A DNA stretch of 64,000 nt from an uncultured Eubacteriales bacterium (GCA_934729465.1 CAKVEP010000006.1:1-64000); one strand, 5' to 3'. Numbered from the stretch's first letter, positions 45,345 through 53,104 are shown. Made by a program: numbers and translations. The notes: generated by a model from the sequence alone, not told the origin.

Positions 45345-45420
45345 TGGAGCTGATGGACGGACTTGAACCCCCGACCTGTTGATTACAAATCAACTGCTCT
45401 ACCAACTGAGCTACATCAGC
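45345..45420 (-). tRNA. tRNA-Thr (anticodon TGT)
   Basis: This 76-base cloverleaf has acceptor GCTGATG/CATCAGC, D-arm AGCTCAGTTGGTAGAGC, anticodon stem GTTGA/TCAAC with loop TTTGTAA, TPsiC GGTTCAAGTCC and encoded CCA. It is a second threonine isoacceptor next to Thr-GGT at 44188, and its acceptor is nearly the same. Confidence 0.95.
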
Positions 45421-45439
45421 ATTTCTCTACTGCTTCTTT

Positions 45440-45468
45440 ATAATAACACATCTATTTTAGTTTGTCAA
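45440..45468 (-). promoter_or_regulatory. Promoter of tRNA-Thr/tRNA-Tyr
   Basis: TTGACA (45468-45463) and TATTAT (45445-45440) are 17 bases apart on the minus strand. A plus-strand TATAAT (45439-45444) overlaps the -10 and may serve the divergent lysozyme gene, so the two could compete. Confidence 0.75.
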
Positions 45469-45501
45469 CAACTTTTTTTATTTTTTTTAGGAGTGATTTT
45501 A

Positions 45502-46650
45502 ATGGAGACAAAAGGTATTGATGTTTCTGTGTTCCAAGGCGATATAGACTGGCAAAAAGTTGCAAACAGTGATATAAATTTTGCAATGATTCGCTCGTCT
45601 TACGGCATAAACGGCATAGACGAAATGTTTGTTAAAAACATGGATGGCATAAAATCCACAAACATAAATCCCGGCGCTTATCATTACTGCTATGCAAGAA
45701 ATCCACAAGAAGCCATCGACGAGGCAAATCATTTTATTGATACTATCAAATCATATAAATTTTCGTATCCTGTGGCACTAGACTTAGAAGAAGTGTCAAT
45801 CGGGGAACTTGGCGCAAATATCGTTGCGGACATAATAAATTCTTTCTTCGACGTTTTGAAAAATCAGAAATACTATCCTATACTATACACAAATCTAAAC
45901 TGGTTAAAAACATTCGTAAATACCTCATTAATTCCAGACGTTGAAATATGGCTCGCAGAATGGGGTCCGAGTTTGACCTTCACAAACAACGTTACAATGT
46001 GGCAATACAGCCAAGACGGAGAGGTTGCCGGTATAAACAGAGCTGTAGACTTAAACACATCGTTTAAAGATTATCCCACAATTATAAAAAATTCAGGCTT
46101 AAACAATAACACTTCTGAGCCTCCCGCTCCACAGCCGACTCCGACTCCTCAGCCCACCTCCAGCGTTACTCAATATATCGTAAAAAGGGGCGACACATTA
46201 TGGGGCATTGCTGAAAGCTTACTCGGAAACGGAAACAGATATAGAGAAATAATGGTTTTGAATGGTTTGACATCTGATAGAATATATCCAGGACAGGTTT
46301 TAAAAATACCACAAAATAATTCCGAAACAGAGATTTTATATACCGTAAAAAAGGGTGACACATTGTGGTCAATTGCTGAAAGGTTCCTAAACGGTGGAAA
46401 CAGCTATAAATTAATTATGGAGCTAAACGGGTTAACAACCGAAACCATATACCCGGGGCAAATTTTAAGAATCCCATTAAATTCTGAAGATTTGTATATT
46501 GAATACACAGTTAAGCCCGGTGACACTTTAATTGGTATAGCAACCAGACTTTTAGGTGATGGTCAGAGATACAATGAAATCATGCAATTAAATAATTTAT
46601 CGAATGATTTAATATATCCCGGACAAATTTTGAAAATTCCCTCTAAATAA
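45502..46650 (+). CDS. GH25 lysozyme with three LysM repeats
   Basis: This 382-residue muramidase cleaves peptidoglycan glycan strands. The GH25 domain (1-195) starts METKGIDVSVFQGDIDWQ with Asp7 and the catalytic DLE (Asp94, Glu96). A Pro/Thr linker (PAPQPTPTPQPTSS) leads to three LysM modules, each with KxGDTL near the front and IYPGQ near the end. There is no signal peptide. ATG at 45502 with AGGAG upstream is clear; earlier codons of the frame lie in the tRNA-Thr gene. The architecture resembles phage endolysins. It may remodel the cell's own wall, or be released by lysis or an unseen exporter. Confidence 0.92.
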   Translation: METKGIDVSVFQGDIDWQKVANSDINFAMIRSSYGINGIDEMFVKNMDGIKSTNINPGAYHYCYARNPQEAIDEANHFIDTIKSYKFSYPVALDLEEVSIGELGANIVADIINSFFDVLKNQKYYPILYTNLNWLKTFVNTSLIPDVEIWLAEWGPSLTFTNNVTMWQYSQDGEVAGINRAVDLNTSFKDYPTIIKNSGLNNNTSEPPAPQPTPTPQPTSSVTQYIVKRGDTLWGIAESLLGNGNRYREIMVLNGLTSDRIYPGQVLKIPQNNSETEILYTVKKGDTLWSIAERFLNGGNSYKLIMELNGLTTETIYPGQILRIPLNSEDLYIEYTVKPGDTLIGIATRLLGDGQRYNEIMQLNNLSNDLIYPGQILKIPSK

Positions 46651-46654
46651 AAAC

Positions 46655-46679
46655 ATGCATTCTGTTAACCAGAATGCAT
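46655..46679. terminator. Bidirectional terminator between lysozyme and small-peptide genes
   Basis: A perfect 10-bp stem ATGCATTCTG/CAGAATGCAT with a 5-base loop is followed by TATTTTTTT on the plus strand and GTTTTTATTT on the minus strand. It serves both the lysozyme (stop at 46650) and the convergent peptide genes (stop at 46687). Confidence 0.8.
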
Positions 46680-46686
46680 TATTTTT

Positions 46687-46848
46687 TTACTTTACTAATC
46701 CTTTACAATTATCAATAGATTTTTTTGCTGTTTCTTTAAGAGTAGCATTACGTGCTGTAATCATATCACTAATTACTTTGGGTATACCATAAAATAGCAC
46801 TACCAAACCAGCTAAGTTAACAGTTAAATCCCATATCTTTTTTAACAT
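46687..46848 (-). CDS. Small membrane peptide, 53 residues
   Basis: I do not recognise this peptide. It begins MLKKIWDLTVNLAGLVVLFY: a positively charged start, then a single hydrophobic helix (about 8-24), then a charged stretch ending SIDNCKGLVK. ATG at 46848 has AGGATGA 8 bases upstream. It is the second gene of a two-gene transcript with a strong promoter (47067-47095) and a terminator, so it is very likely expressed. A holin-like, toxin-like or signalling role is possible; none is shown. Confidence 0.65.
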   Translation of the reverse strand: MLKKIWDLTVNLAGLVVLFYGIPKVISDMITARNATLKETAKKSIDNCKGLVK

Positions 46849-46884
46849 ATTACAAATTCATCCTTTTAAAACTTTATTATTTAA

Positions 46885-47007
46885 TTACTTAGATTCAGAT
46901 TTTACAACTTCTTTAACACTTTTTTTAATTTTTGAAAAGGCTTGAATCACTTTATCTATGAAAACTATAGACATGCAAGCACAAACTGTCACACCATAAA
47001 ATGTCAT
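46885..47007 (-). CDS. Small membrane peptide, 40 residues
   Basis: This unrecognised peptide starts MTFYGVTVCACMSIVFIDKV: a hydrophobic, two-cysteine N-terminal helix with no leading charge, then a strongly basic C-terminal half (SKIKKSVKEVVKSESK). ATG at 47007 has GGATGG 8 bases upstream; an in-frame ATG at 47019 is too close to that site. It shares the hydrophobic-then-lysine layout of the downstream 53-residue peptide and is co-transcribed with it. It resembles short holin-like toxins in shape only. Confidence 0.6.
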   Translation of the reverse strand: MTFYGVTVCACMSIVFIDKVIQAFSKIKKSVKEVVKSESK

Positions 47008-47066
47008 CGAAACACCCATCCTTTCTTCAAAGCGACATACTAAATCATTAACTTTACTACATTTTT

Positions 47067-47095
47067 ATTATAGCATAAACTAATTTAAATTTCAA
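47067..47095 (-). promoter_or_regulatory. Strong promoter of the small-peptide operon
   Basis: TTGAAA (47095-47090) and a perfect TATAAT (47072-47067) are 17 bases apart on the minus strand, and the -10 is extended (TGC before TATAAT). Transcription from about 47060 would give an RNA of about 400 bases ending at 46655. Confidence 0.8.
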
Positions 47096-47117
47096 TATGT
47101 TTCAAACAATTTGTTAA

Positions 47118-47513
47118 TTAAAAATAAATATTTTCAAGCAATTCTTTTATTCTTGTTAAATTATCACTTAAATATAAGTAACCTATAAGAGCTTCCAAAC
47201 CTGTAGATTTGTGATAATCGGCTCCGCTCGCATTTTTCGGAATTTGCGAAACATGCGCATTTCTTCCTCTTTTATAAATACTTTTTTCTTCATCCGACAG
47301 GTTGTCCCATATATTATCTATCAGCTCAGCTTGTGCCTTACAGCAAACCACGCTTACTTTTTTATTGTTAAGCACCCCAACTGCACTGTCATTTTTACAC
47401 GACAGTCTCTCTCTTATTATTAAATCAAAAACAGCGTCGCCCACAAACGCTAATGTTTGAGCACTCATCATTCTTGGATTACATGTTAAATCGCACAATC
47501 TATTCAATACCAC
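47118..47513 (-). CDS. mrnC: Mini-ribonuclease 3
   Basis: This 131-residue RNase III catalytic domain without a dsRNA-binding domain is found in Firmicutes, where it matures 23S rRNA ends. It has TLAFVGDAVFDLIIRERL (catalytic Asp), a KRGRNAHVSQIPKNASGADY block and TGLEALIGYLYLSDN. The start is GTG at 47513 or the TTG two codons later, after AGGGG. It lies 7 bases past obg. Confidence 0.94.
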   Translation of the reverse strand: MVLNRLCDLTCNPRMMSAQTLAFVGDAVFDLIIRERLSCKNDSAVGVLNNKKVSVVCCKAQAELIDNIWDNLSDEEKSIYKRGRNAHVSQIPKNASGADYHKSTGLEALIGYLYLSDNLTRIKELLENIYF

Positions 47514-47520
47514 TACACCC

Positions 47521-48792
47521 CTAATCTATAAAATCAAATTCCGTGTCGCTTATTCTTACCGTACTTCCTTCATCTGCTCCGGCTTCTCTAAGTTTGTCTA
47601 TTATCCCGGAGTCAACCAAGCTTTTCTGGAAATACTGCATAGAATCATAATCTTCAAAGTTTACGGAATTAAGCAATCTTTCAGCCCACAAAGAATTAAC
47701 AACATAAACGCCGTTATCAATAATTATACTGATTTTATCTTTATCAAACTCATCAGACAAATCTTCTTTTACGTAATCTGGCTGGTAAACCATTATTGGC
47801 GGTAATTTTGACAATTCTTCAACCACTTTATTTATAAGAGGTTTAACTCCGTAATTTATAGCAGCCATAATCGGGAAAAATTCATAGCCACGACTTTCAA
47901 CATAATTTTTAAATTCCTGTATCTGAGAATCTGTCGCCATATCACATTTATTTCCAACAACTAACATTTTTCTTTCAGACAATTCCTTATTAAACTTTTT
48001 CAGTTCCTCGTTTATGGTGTTGAAATCTTGAATTGGGTCTCTCCCCTCGCTGCCCGACACATCAACCACATGTACTAATAATCTGCACCTTTCAACATGA
48101 CGCAGAAACTGATGTCCTAAACCAATTCCCTTCCAGGCTCCTTCGATAAGACCGGGAATATCTGCCATAACAAACGAAACTCCTTCTTCGTATCTTACGA
48201 CGCCCAGTATAGGAGACAAAGTTGTAAAATGATAATTAGCAATCTGTGGTTTTGCCTCGCTCACAACCGATAATAACGTCGATTTTCCAACGTTAGGATA
48301 ACCAATAAGACCAACATCTGCTAAAAGTTTTAGTTCCAATTGTAAATTCATTTCCTCGCCTAGAGTACCGGCTTTTGCAAAACGGGGAGATTGTCTTGTT
48401 GGTGTTGAAAAATTCATGTTTCCAAGACCGCCTTTGCCACCCTTGGCTATAATTTGAGGACAATCATCTGACAAATCGGCTATTAACCTTCCTGTTTCGC
48501 TTTCCTTCACAAGTGTGCCCCTTGGAACCTTTATTATCATGTCTTCTCCGCTTTTCCCGGCGCAGCGACCTGAGGCTCCATTTTTACCGCTTTTAGCAAC
48601 ATACTTTTTTTTGTACCTAAAGTCCGCCAGCGTTGACAAACCATCGTCTACCTTAAAAACAATGTTTCCGCCTCTTCCGCCGTTGCCTCCGTCCGGACCT
48701 CCCGATGCTGTGATTTTATCTCTGTGAAACGAAACTGCTCCGCTACCACCATCTCCGGCTTTAACTTTTATATTAGCTATATCAACAAACAA
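47521..48792 (-). CDS. obg: Obg GTPase
   Basis: This 423-residue essential ribosome-associated GTPase has a Gly-rich Obg domain (VKAGDGGSGAVSFHRDK, then GGPDGGNGGRGG), a G domain with GYPNVGKSTLLSVVSEAK, DIPGLIEGAWKG and NKCD, and a C-terminal OCT domain (FDFID end). The open frame reaches 48831; TTG at 48792 with GGGG 7 bases upstream starts the domain correctly. It belongs to the rplU-prp-rpmA-obg order of Firmicutes. Confidence 0.96.
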   Translation of the reverse strand: MFVDIANIKVKAGDGGSGAVSFHRDKITASGGPDGGNGGRGGNIVFKVDDGLSTLADFRYKKKYVAKSGKNGASGRCAGKSGEDMIIKVPRGTLVKESETGRLIADLSDDCPQIIAKGGKGGLGNMNFSTPTRQSPRFAKAGTLGEEMNLQLELKLLADVGLIGYPNVGKSTLLSVVSEAKPQIANYHFTTLSPILGVVRYEEGVSFVMADIPGLIEGAWKGIGLGHQFLRHVERCRLLVHVVDVSGSEGRDPIQDFNTINEELKKFNKELSERKMLVVGNKCDMATDSQIQEFKNYVESRGYEFFPIMAAINYGVKPLINKVVEELSKLPPIMVYQPDYVKEDLSDEFDKDKISIIIDNGVYVVNSLWAERLLNSVNFEDYDSMQYFQKSLVDSGIIDKLREAGADEGSTVRISDTEFDFID

Positions 48793-48895
48793 TAAAATTC
48801 CCCTATTCTTGTTCTTTATAATAAAAAGCAACCATCGCTTTAAATATTTTCTAATATTTAAAAACGACAGCTACCATAAAAATTATATTTCCACA

Positions 48896-49177
48896 CTACT
48901 GCGCAGCATAAACGCTAACACGTTTACGGTTACGACCAAGTCTTTCAAACTTAACTCTGCCACTAATTTTAGCAAACAAACTATCGTCTGAACCTCTTCC
49001 AACGTTAACACCTGCATGTATTTTAGTTCCACGTTGTTTAACTAATATATTACCCGCTAAAACTATTTGACCGTCTGCACGCTTAACACCTAAACGCTTA
49101 GACTCTGAATCTCTACCGTTTTTTGTAGAGCCAACACCTTTTTTATGTGCAAATAACTGAATATTTAATAAAATCAT
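48896..49177 (-). CDS. rpmA: 50S ribosomal protein L27 with cleavable leader
   Basis: The protein has 93 residues. The N-terminus is [10 protein letters not shown] followed by [20 protein letters not shown]. The first ten residues match the Firmicute leader cut by Prp so that the mature protein begins HKKG, which must reach the peptidyl transferase centre. The prp gene is directly upstream, abutting. ATG at 49177 is 8 bases from GGAGG; an upstream GTG is closer to it. The remaining L27 sequence is ordinary. Confidence 0.96.
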   Translation of the reverse strand: MILLNIQLFAHKKGVGSTKNGRDSESKRLGVKRADGQIVLAGNILVKQRGTKIHAGVNVGRGSDDSLFAKISGRVKFERLGRNRKRVSVYAAQ

Positions 49178-49180
49178 CAC

Positions 49181-49504
49181 TTACACCTCCATATAACTCA
49201 CTTTTAAATTTTCAGGATACATCTCCTCCAATAATATGACATGGAGTTTAAAGCCATTAAAAATAGCCCTGCACTCAGAAAGATTTTTCTCGCTAACTCG
49301 GACGTCCATTCGTCCTCCGTCATCAACACATACATTTGCATCAACATTTAAAACATCTGTCAACGTATTAGCCACCATATATGCCGCCGACGACACCGCC
49401 GCACAAACAATATCCTTCCCGATTTCGTCATATCCGGAATGCCCCGATATAGTAAAACCATGGATTTCTCCATCACATGAATTCAAAATTTTAATTTGAA
49501 TCAT
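49181..49504 (-). CDS. prp: Ribosomal-processing cysteine protease Prp
   Basis: This 107-residue protease removes the L27 leader. The catalytic His22 ([14 protein letters not shown]) and Cys34 ([15 protein letters not shown]) are in the expected places. It overlaps rplU by 4 bases (ATGA) and is followed by rpmA, so the enzyme and its substrate are made from one message. Confidence 0.95.
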   Translation of the reverse strand: MIQIKILNSCDGEIHGFTISGHSGYDEIGKDIVCAAVSSAAYMVANTLTDVLNVDANVCVDDGGRMDVRVSEKNLSECRAIFNGFKLHVILLEEMYPENLKVSYMEV

Positions 49505-49827
49505 TTTTCTTTGTTTACATCTTCAAATATAGATTCGATTTGAACCTTAGTATAAGGTTGTCTGTGACCCATCTTACGCTTGCTGCTCTTCTTAGGCTTG
49601 TAAGTAAACACAGTAATTTTCTTGCTTTTACCTGTTTTTACTACCTTTCCGAATACCTTAGCAACGTCAACATATGGATTTCCTACAACTAACCCATTAC
49701 TACCTTGAACTGCAACTACCTTAAACTCTACTTCTTTTCCATCTTCTGCAGCAAGTTTTTCTACAAAAATTTCGTCACCTTTTTGCACTTTATATTGCTT
49801 GCCACCAGTTTCTATAACTGCATACAC
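49501..49827 (-). CDS. rplU: 50S ribosomal protein L21
   Basis: This 108-residue protein begins [20 protein letters not shown] and ends with [20 protein letters not shown], both family hallmarks. The start is GTG at 49827 with AGGTAGGTG upstream. It is the first gene of the L21-Prp-L27(-Obg) operon. Confidence 0.97.
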   Translation of the reverse strand: MYAVIETGGKQYKVQKGDEIFVEKLAAEDGKEVEFKVVAVQGSNGLVVGNPYVDVAKVFGKVVKTGKSKKITVFTYKPKKSSKRKMGHRQPYTKVQIESIFEDVNKEK

Positions 49828-49834
49828 GACAGTT

Positions 49835-49912
49835 ACACACCTACCTTTTTATCATCTCGCTATTGATTAGGCGGAATTAACAATTCACTTTTAAGCCCAC
49901 AATATGCGGCTT
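49835..49912 (-). promoter_or_regulatory. Candidate L21 leader
   Basis: The untranslated leader of rplU contains GCCGCATATTGTGGGCTT followed by AATTGTTAATTCCGCC and a purine-rich SD region, which can form paired elements. Firmicute rplU genes carry an autoregulatory L21 leader of this general kind. The match is from memory of its layout, not from a covariance search. Confidence 0.45.
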
Positions 49913-49916
49913 TTAT

Positions 49917-49945
49917 ATTTTAACACCGTTATTTAAAAATGTCAA
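49917..49945 (-). promoter_or_regulatory. Promoter of rplU-prp-rpmA
   Basis: TTGACA (49945-49940) and TAAAAT (49922-49917) are 17 bases apart on the minus strand. It lies immediately past the terminator of the nucleotide transporter gene. Confidence 0.8.
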
Positions 49946-49954
49946 GCAAAATAA

Positions 49955-49985
49955 AAATTCCCCAGACCAAAAAGTCTGAGAAATT
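49955..49985 (-). terminator. Terminator of the nucleotide transporter gene
   Basis: AAATTTCTCAGAC pairs with GTCTGGGGAATTT (G-U pairs and one mismatch), followed on the minus strand by TTATTTTGC. It begins 8 bases past the transporter stop. Confidence 0.7.
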
Positions 49986-49992
49986 TTATAAA

Positions 49993-51492
49993 CTATTCAG
50001 CTTTTTCTGATACTTTAGCTTCGTACTTTTTGCTTAGTCCGAATACAGAACTAATCCAGCCTGTAACAATTGCTGCAAAGAATACAAATATTGTTACTAA
50101 GTGGTCTGTTATTGATGAACCTGCACTAACTGCACTGGTTAATACTATACCAACTGCAGATGAGCTAGCCTTACCTAAACGACCGCCGATAACTTCAACT
50201 GCTGCTTGACCCTTTGTCTTGGTTTCGTCATCAAGTGGAACATATGCCATGTTCTTTGTTGAGTCAAACAAGCAATATTTTACGCTCTTTGAAAGTGCGT
50301 CTTGGATTAATCCAAACCAAACTGCCATTTGTACTACATTCAATCCAAACAATGTAGGCGATGAGAATTTTCCATATAATACAAGTAAGAAGAATACTCC
50401 ACCAAGCGAAGCTAGTATAAGAGGAGTAATAATTGCTGCTGTTCTCCATTTTGCTTTTCTCAAAATGTTTTGACCAACAAATGATGCTAAAATTGTTAAT
50501 ATACCAGTAACCATTGAAAGGTTTGCATACATATTACCCAATTCGCTTCCCTTGAAAGTCATAGACATATATTTCTTCCATGCCAATTCAAAGAATCCGA
50601 TTCCTGCGCCATATGCTAATACTATAGCTGCAATTAACAATAAGTAAGGAGATTTGAAAAGTATTTTAATTCCATCCATAGCTCCAACTTTTTCTTTTTT
50701 CTTTTTCTCTTTTACTAAAGATGCGTCATAAAGTTTTGGATCTTTTAAGGTTACGTTATTTATGTAATAATATAATGCCATAGCTGCAAAGCCAAATATT
50801 ACACATACTATAATTGAAATATTTACATATTTTGTTCCGCCCATCTTTGCAAGTGTCTTTAATACACCACCTGAAAGAATTACGCCTATATTACCAACTA
50901 TTGCATAAAGACCAAAGAATCTCTTAATTTCATGTTTCATTGTTACTTTATTTGCAAATTGCCAGAAAAGTGAAGATATTGCCATTGTTCCCCAAAGTTC
51001 TGATAAAATGTAGAACAAAGTAAATGACCAGTTTGTTATACATGGAATTGTCCAGAAAAATGCTGCTGGCCAGCTTGCACGCATAGCTGCAACTGTCTCT
51101 GCACCTGGGTGAATAATGTCTCTATTAGGAAATAGAAATGCTACAAATATTATGTAGAAAGACATGAATAAAGAAACCATAATATAGAAAGTTTTTGTTA
51201 GACCAAACTTTCCGATTAACTTAGAATATAGCATTGTTAATAAAAATGCTGCAGGTAAAACAAAATAGAATTTAAGCTGTGGTATTACTTCTGTTCCTCC
51301 ACCAACTGCGTAACTTTGAACAAGTACGTCCTTTAAGTCTCTTACCATTGTGTAAACGAATAGAATGAAGAACATTAGAAAACTCATTGGTAAGAATTTT
51401 TTCATTTCGTAGCCGTGAATTGGCCAAAACATTGATTGGAATTTATTAAATTCCGGTTTTGTTGTAGCGTTAGTTCCCACTGTGTCGCTCAT
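49993..51492 (-). CDS. NTT/Tlc-family ATP:ADP (nucleotide) transporter
   Basis: This 499-residue polytopic membrane protein has about 11-12 transmembrane helices. Family hallmarks are YTMVRDLKDVLVQSYAVGG, LKFYFVLPAAFLLTMLYSKL, ELWGTMAISSLFWQFANKVT and EIKRFFGLYAIVGNIGVILS. These match the nucleotide transporter family of rickettsiae, chlamydiae and plastids, which swaps host ATP for bacterial ADP or imports other nucleotides. ATG at 51492 has AAAGGAG upstream. It has a single-gene transcript with a leader of about 280 bases. Whether it exchanges ATP/ADP or imports nucleotides or NAD cannot be told. It is the strongest sign of an intracellular lifestyle. Confidence 0.93.
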   Translation of the reverse strand: MSDTVGTNATTKPEFNKFQSMFWPIHGYEMKKFLPMSFLMFFILFVYTMVRDLKDVLVQSYAVGGGTEVIPQLKFYFVLPAAFLLTMLYSKLIGKFGLTKTFYIMVSLFMSFYIIFVAFLFPNRDIIHPGAETVAAMRASWPAAFFWTIPCITNWSFTLFYILSELWGTMAISSLFWQFANKVTMKHEIKRFFGLYAIVGNIGVILSGGVLKTLAKMGGTKYVNISIIVCVIFGFAAMALYYYINNVTLKDPKLYDASLVKEKKKKEKVGAMDGIKILFKSPYLLLIAAIVLAYGAGIGFFELAWKKYMSMTFKGSELGNMYANLSMVTGILTILASFVGQNILRKAKWRTAAIITPLILASLGGVFFLLVLYGKFSSPTLFGLNVVQMAVWFGLIQDALSKSVKYCLFDSTKNMAYVPLDDETKTKGQAAVEVIGGRLGKASSSAVGIVLTSAVSAGSSITDHLVTIFVFFAAIVTGWISSVFGLSKKYEAKVSEKAE

Positions 51493-51959
51493 AATGAATT
51501 TAACTCCTTTTCAAATTTTATTTTTTAATTTGGTTAACACACCAAAAATTTTAAATTCTTTAACAACCCCCTTTTTAAATTATTAATGTGTATGTCTACC
51601 CGGCATACAATTAAAACTGTGTAATAAATGCACATTAAGCGCTCACTTCTCAACACACACCATTACATCTGCGCAACGTACACCCATGCCTTTAAATAAA
51701 GATTTTCTATGGTTGCTTAATATAAAAATAATTTATATCCATAAAAATTCCATATCTAAAGGTTCATACTACGTTTATATTATAACAGCTTATCCTATTT
51801 ATTACAACTCTTTTTTATGTCTAATAGCCTGTTTTTTAACTTTTAATTTTTTAATTTAAATACATTTTACTTAGTACAAAAAATTACTTTATTTATCATA
51901 TAATTATTAAACAAATCGCAAAATATGCCTTTTCAAACGTAATTTTAAAAAAATTGTAT
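51493..51959 (-). other. Long intergenic region: leader of the transporter gene, nothing else seen
   Basis: These 467 bases hold the transporter promoter (51779-51807) and about 280 bases of leader. The leader includes G/C-richer patches (TGCGCAGATG and GTGAGCGCTTAATGTGCA, around 51620-51690). A 14-codon frame (51697 down to 51653, MGVRCADVMVCVEK) has no usable SD. I recognise no known riboswitch. The part from 51808 to 51959, upstream of the promoter, is AT-rich with nothing supported. Confidence 0.5.
51779..51807 (-). promoter_or_regulatory. Promoter of the nucleotide transporter gene
   Basis: TTGTAA (51807-51802) and a perfect TATAAT (51784-51779) are 17 bases apart on the minus strand, giving a start near 51772 and an unusually long leader before the ATG at 51492. 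Confidence 0.75.
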
Positions 51960-52754
51960 TTATAATTTTTGTCGAATTTTATCAAGAGAATTTAATCTTA
52001 GAACAGTATTATCCTTACATTTTATTAATAATTCTCCATTATTTGCTATATCTACCATAATACCCTCTATGTGATTTCCGCCATAATTTACCTCTGCAGT
52101 TTTTCCTATCGACACACAATTTTTTCTATATTCACCTATAATTTCATCTGTTTCGGCGCTTAAATACAACTCCAAATTATTTAAAATTTCTGATATTAGT
52201 GTTTCTCTCTTTACTTTATTTTTTGTCGCTAAATAAAGTGATGTTGCAGTGTTTTTAATACTGTCGTAAAAATTTTCGCTATTACAATTAATCCCTATTC
52301 CAATAATTAACACATTATTATTCTCACCTTTAATTGATTCGCATAAAATTCCACATACTTTTCTATTTTCAATTAATATGTCGTTAGGCCACTTAAGAGT
52401 TGCCTTACATTTGAAATGTAAATTTATGGCTTTCGACACAGCAAGACCAACAACCAACGGCATAAAACTTTTAATAGTTTTATTTCCAAAATCTACTGCA
52501 ACAGATATCAATATATCTTTTCCTTCTTGACATTCCCAATTATTCCCCAGTCTACCTCTTCCGTTACTCTGGGTTTCTGACAAAAAAACACTTCCGTTAA
52601 TAAAATTATTTCTAACCTCTCTTTTTGTCCAGTCATTCGTTGAATCAACTTCGTAAGCTATATTGATTTTTTTACCTATGTATGACGTTTTCAAATTTTT
52701 TTCAATCTCAAATTTTGAAATATTTCCTTGATTTTTTAATGTGTTATTAATCAT
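51960..52754 (-). CDS. birA: Biotin--protein ligase BirA without DNA-binding domain
   Basis: This 264-residue enzyme attaches biotin to carrier lysines. The biotinyl-AMP loop is SNGRGRLGNNW (63-73), and KWPNDILIENRKVCGILCES (121-140) and GIGINCN follow. The N-terminus enters the catalytic domain almost at once, so the winged helix that lets longer BirA proteins repress biotin genes is absent. ATG at 52754 is preceded by GAAGG at 7 bases. It implies at least one biotinylated enzyme elsewhere and no BirA-type repression. Confidence 0.94.
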   Translation of the reverse strand: MINNTLKNQGNISKFEIEKNLKTSYIGKKINIAYEVDSTNDWTKREVRNNFINGSVFLSETQSNGRGRLGNNWECQEGKDILISVAVDFGNKTIKSFMPLVVGLAVSKAINLHFKCKATLKWPNDILIENRKVCGILCESIKGENNNVLIIGIGINCNSENFYDSIKNTATSLYLATKNKVKRETLISEILNNLELYLSAETDEIIGEYRKNCVSIGKTAEVNYGGNHIEGIMVDIANNGELLIKCKDNTVLRLNSLDKIRQKL

Positions 52755-52786
52755 TTTTATACCTTCAATCCCCTCTTAACACATTT

Positions 52787-52814
52787 ATTATATACTATTT
52801 TTTTAACTTTGTAA
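52787..52814 (-). promoter_or_regulatory. Promoter of birA
   Basis: TTACAA (52814-52809) and TATAAT (52792-52787) are 16 bases apart on the minus strand. It is divergent from the rpmB promoter, whose -35 begins 8 bases further right. Confidence 0.6.
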
Positions 52815-52822
52815 TTATTCTC

Positions 52823-52851
52823 TTGCAATTAATACATTTATTTGATAAAAT
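52823..52851 (+). promoter_or_regulatory. Promoter of rpmB
   Basis: TTGCAA (52823-52828) and TAAAAT (52846-52851) are 17 bases apart, with a start near 52858 and a 30-base leader. Confidence 0.75.
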
Positions 52852-52890
52852 TAATTTGTCATGCAATAAACGTGATAGGAGGTAATTAGT

Positions 52891-53079
52891 ATGGCAAAAT
52901 GTGATATATGCGGAAAAGGCTTAGTATTTGGTATAAAAGTTTCTCACTCTCACAGGCGTTCAAATAGAACATGGAAACCTAACGTTAAACGTGTTAAAGC
53001 TGTTGTAAACGGAGCTTCTAAACGTGTATATGCTTGCACCCGTTGCTTACGTTCTGGTAAAGTAACTCGCAGCATATAG
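52891..53079 (+). CDS. rpmB: 50S ribosomal protein L28, zinc-binding form
   Basis: This 62-residue protein begins MAKCDICGKGLVFGIKVSHS and has a second pair of cysteines in VYACTRCLRSGKV, so it is the zinc-ribbon (C+) type. The GGAGG SD is 8 bases before ATG 52891. It is a single gene with its own promoter and terminator. Confidence 0.97.
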   Translation: MAKCDICGKGLVFGIKVSHSHRRSNRTWKPNVKRVKAVVNGASKRVYACTRCLRSGKVTRSI

Positions 53080-53104
53080 TAATAATAATACAAAGCTATA
53101 TAAA

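Noticed and set aside
45379..45501. N-terminal extension of the lysozyme with a hydrophobic stretch that could look like a signal peptide
   Set aside because: It is read through the minus-strand tRNA-Thr and its promoter; the SD at 45488-45495 points to ATG 45502.
46166..46372. Two antisense frames over the LysM repeats
   Set aside because: They mirror the repeated modules of the lysozyme gene and have no start signals.
51653..51697. A 14-codon Cys-containing frame in the transporter leader as a regulatory peptide
   Set aside because: The purine-rich AAAGG abuts its ATG, too close for ribosome binding, so translation is unsupported.
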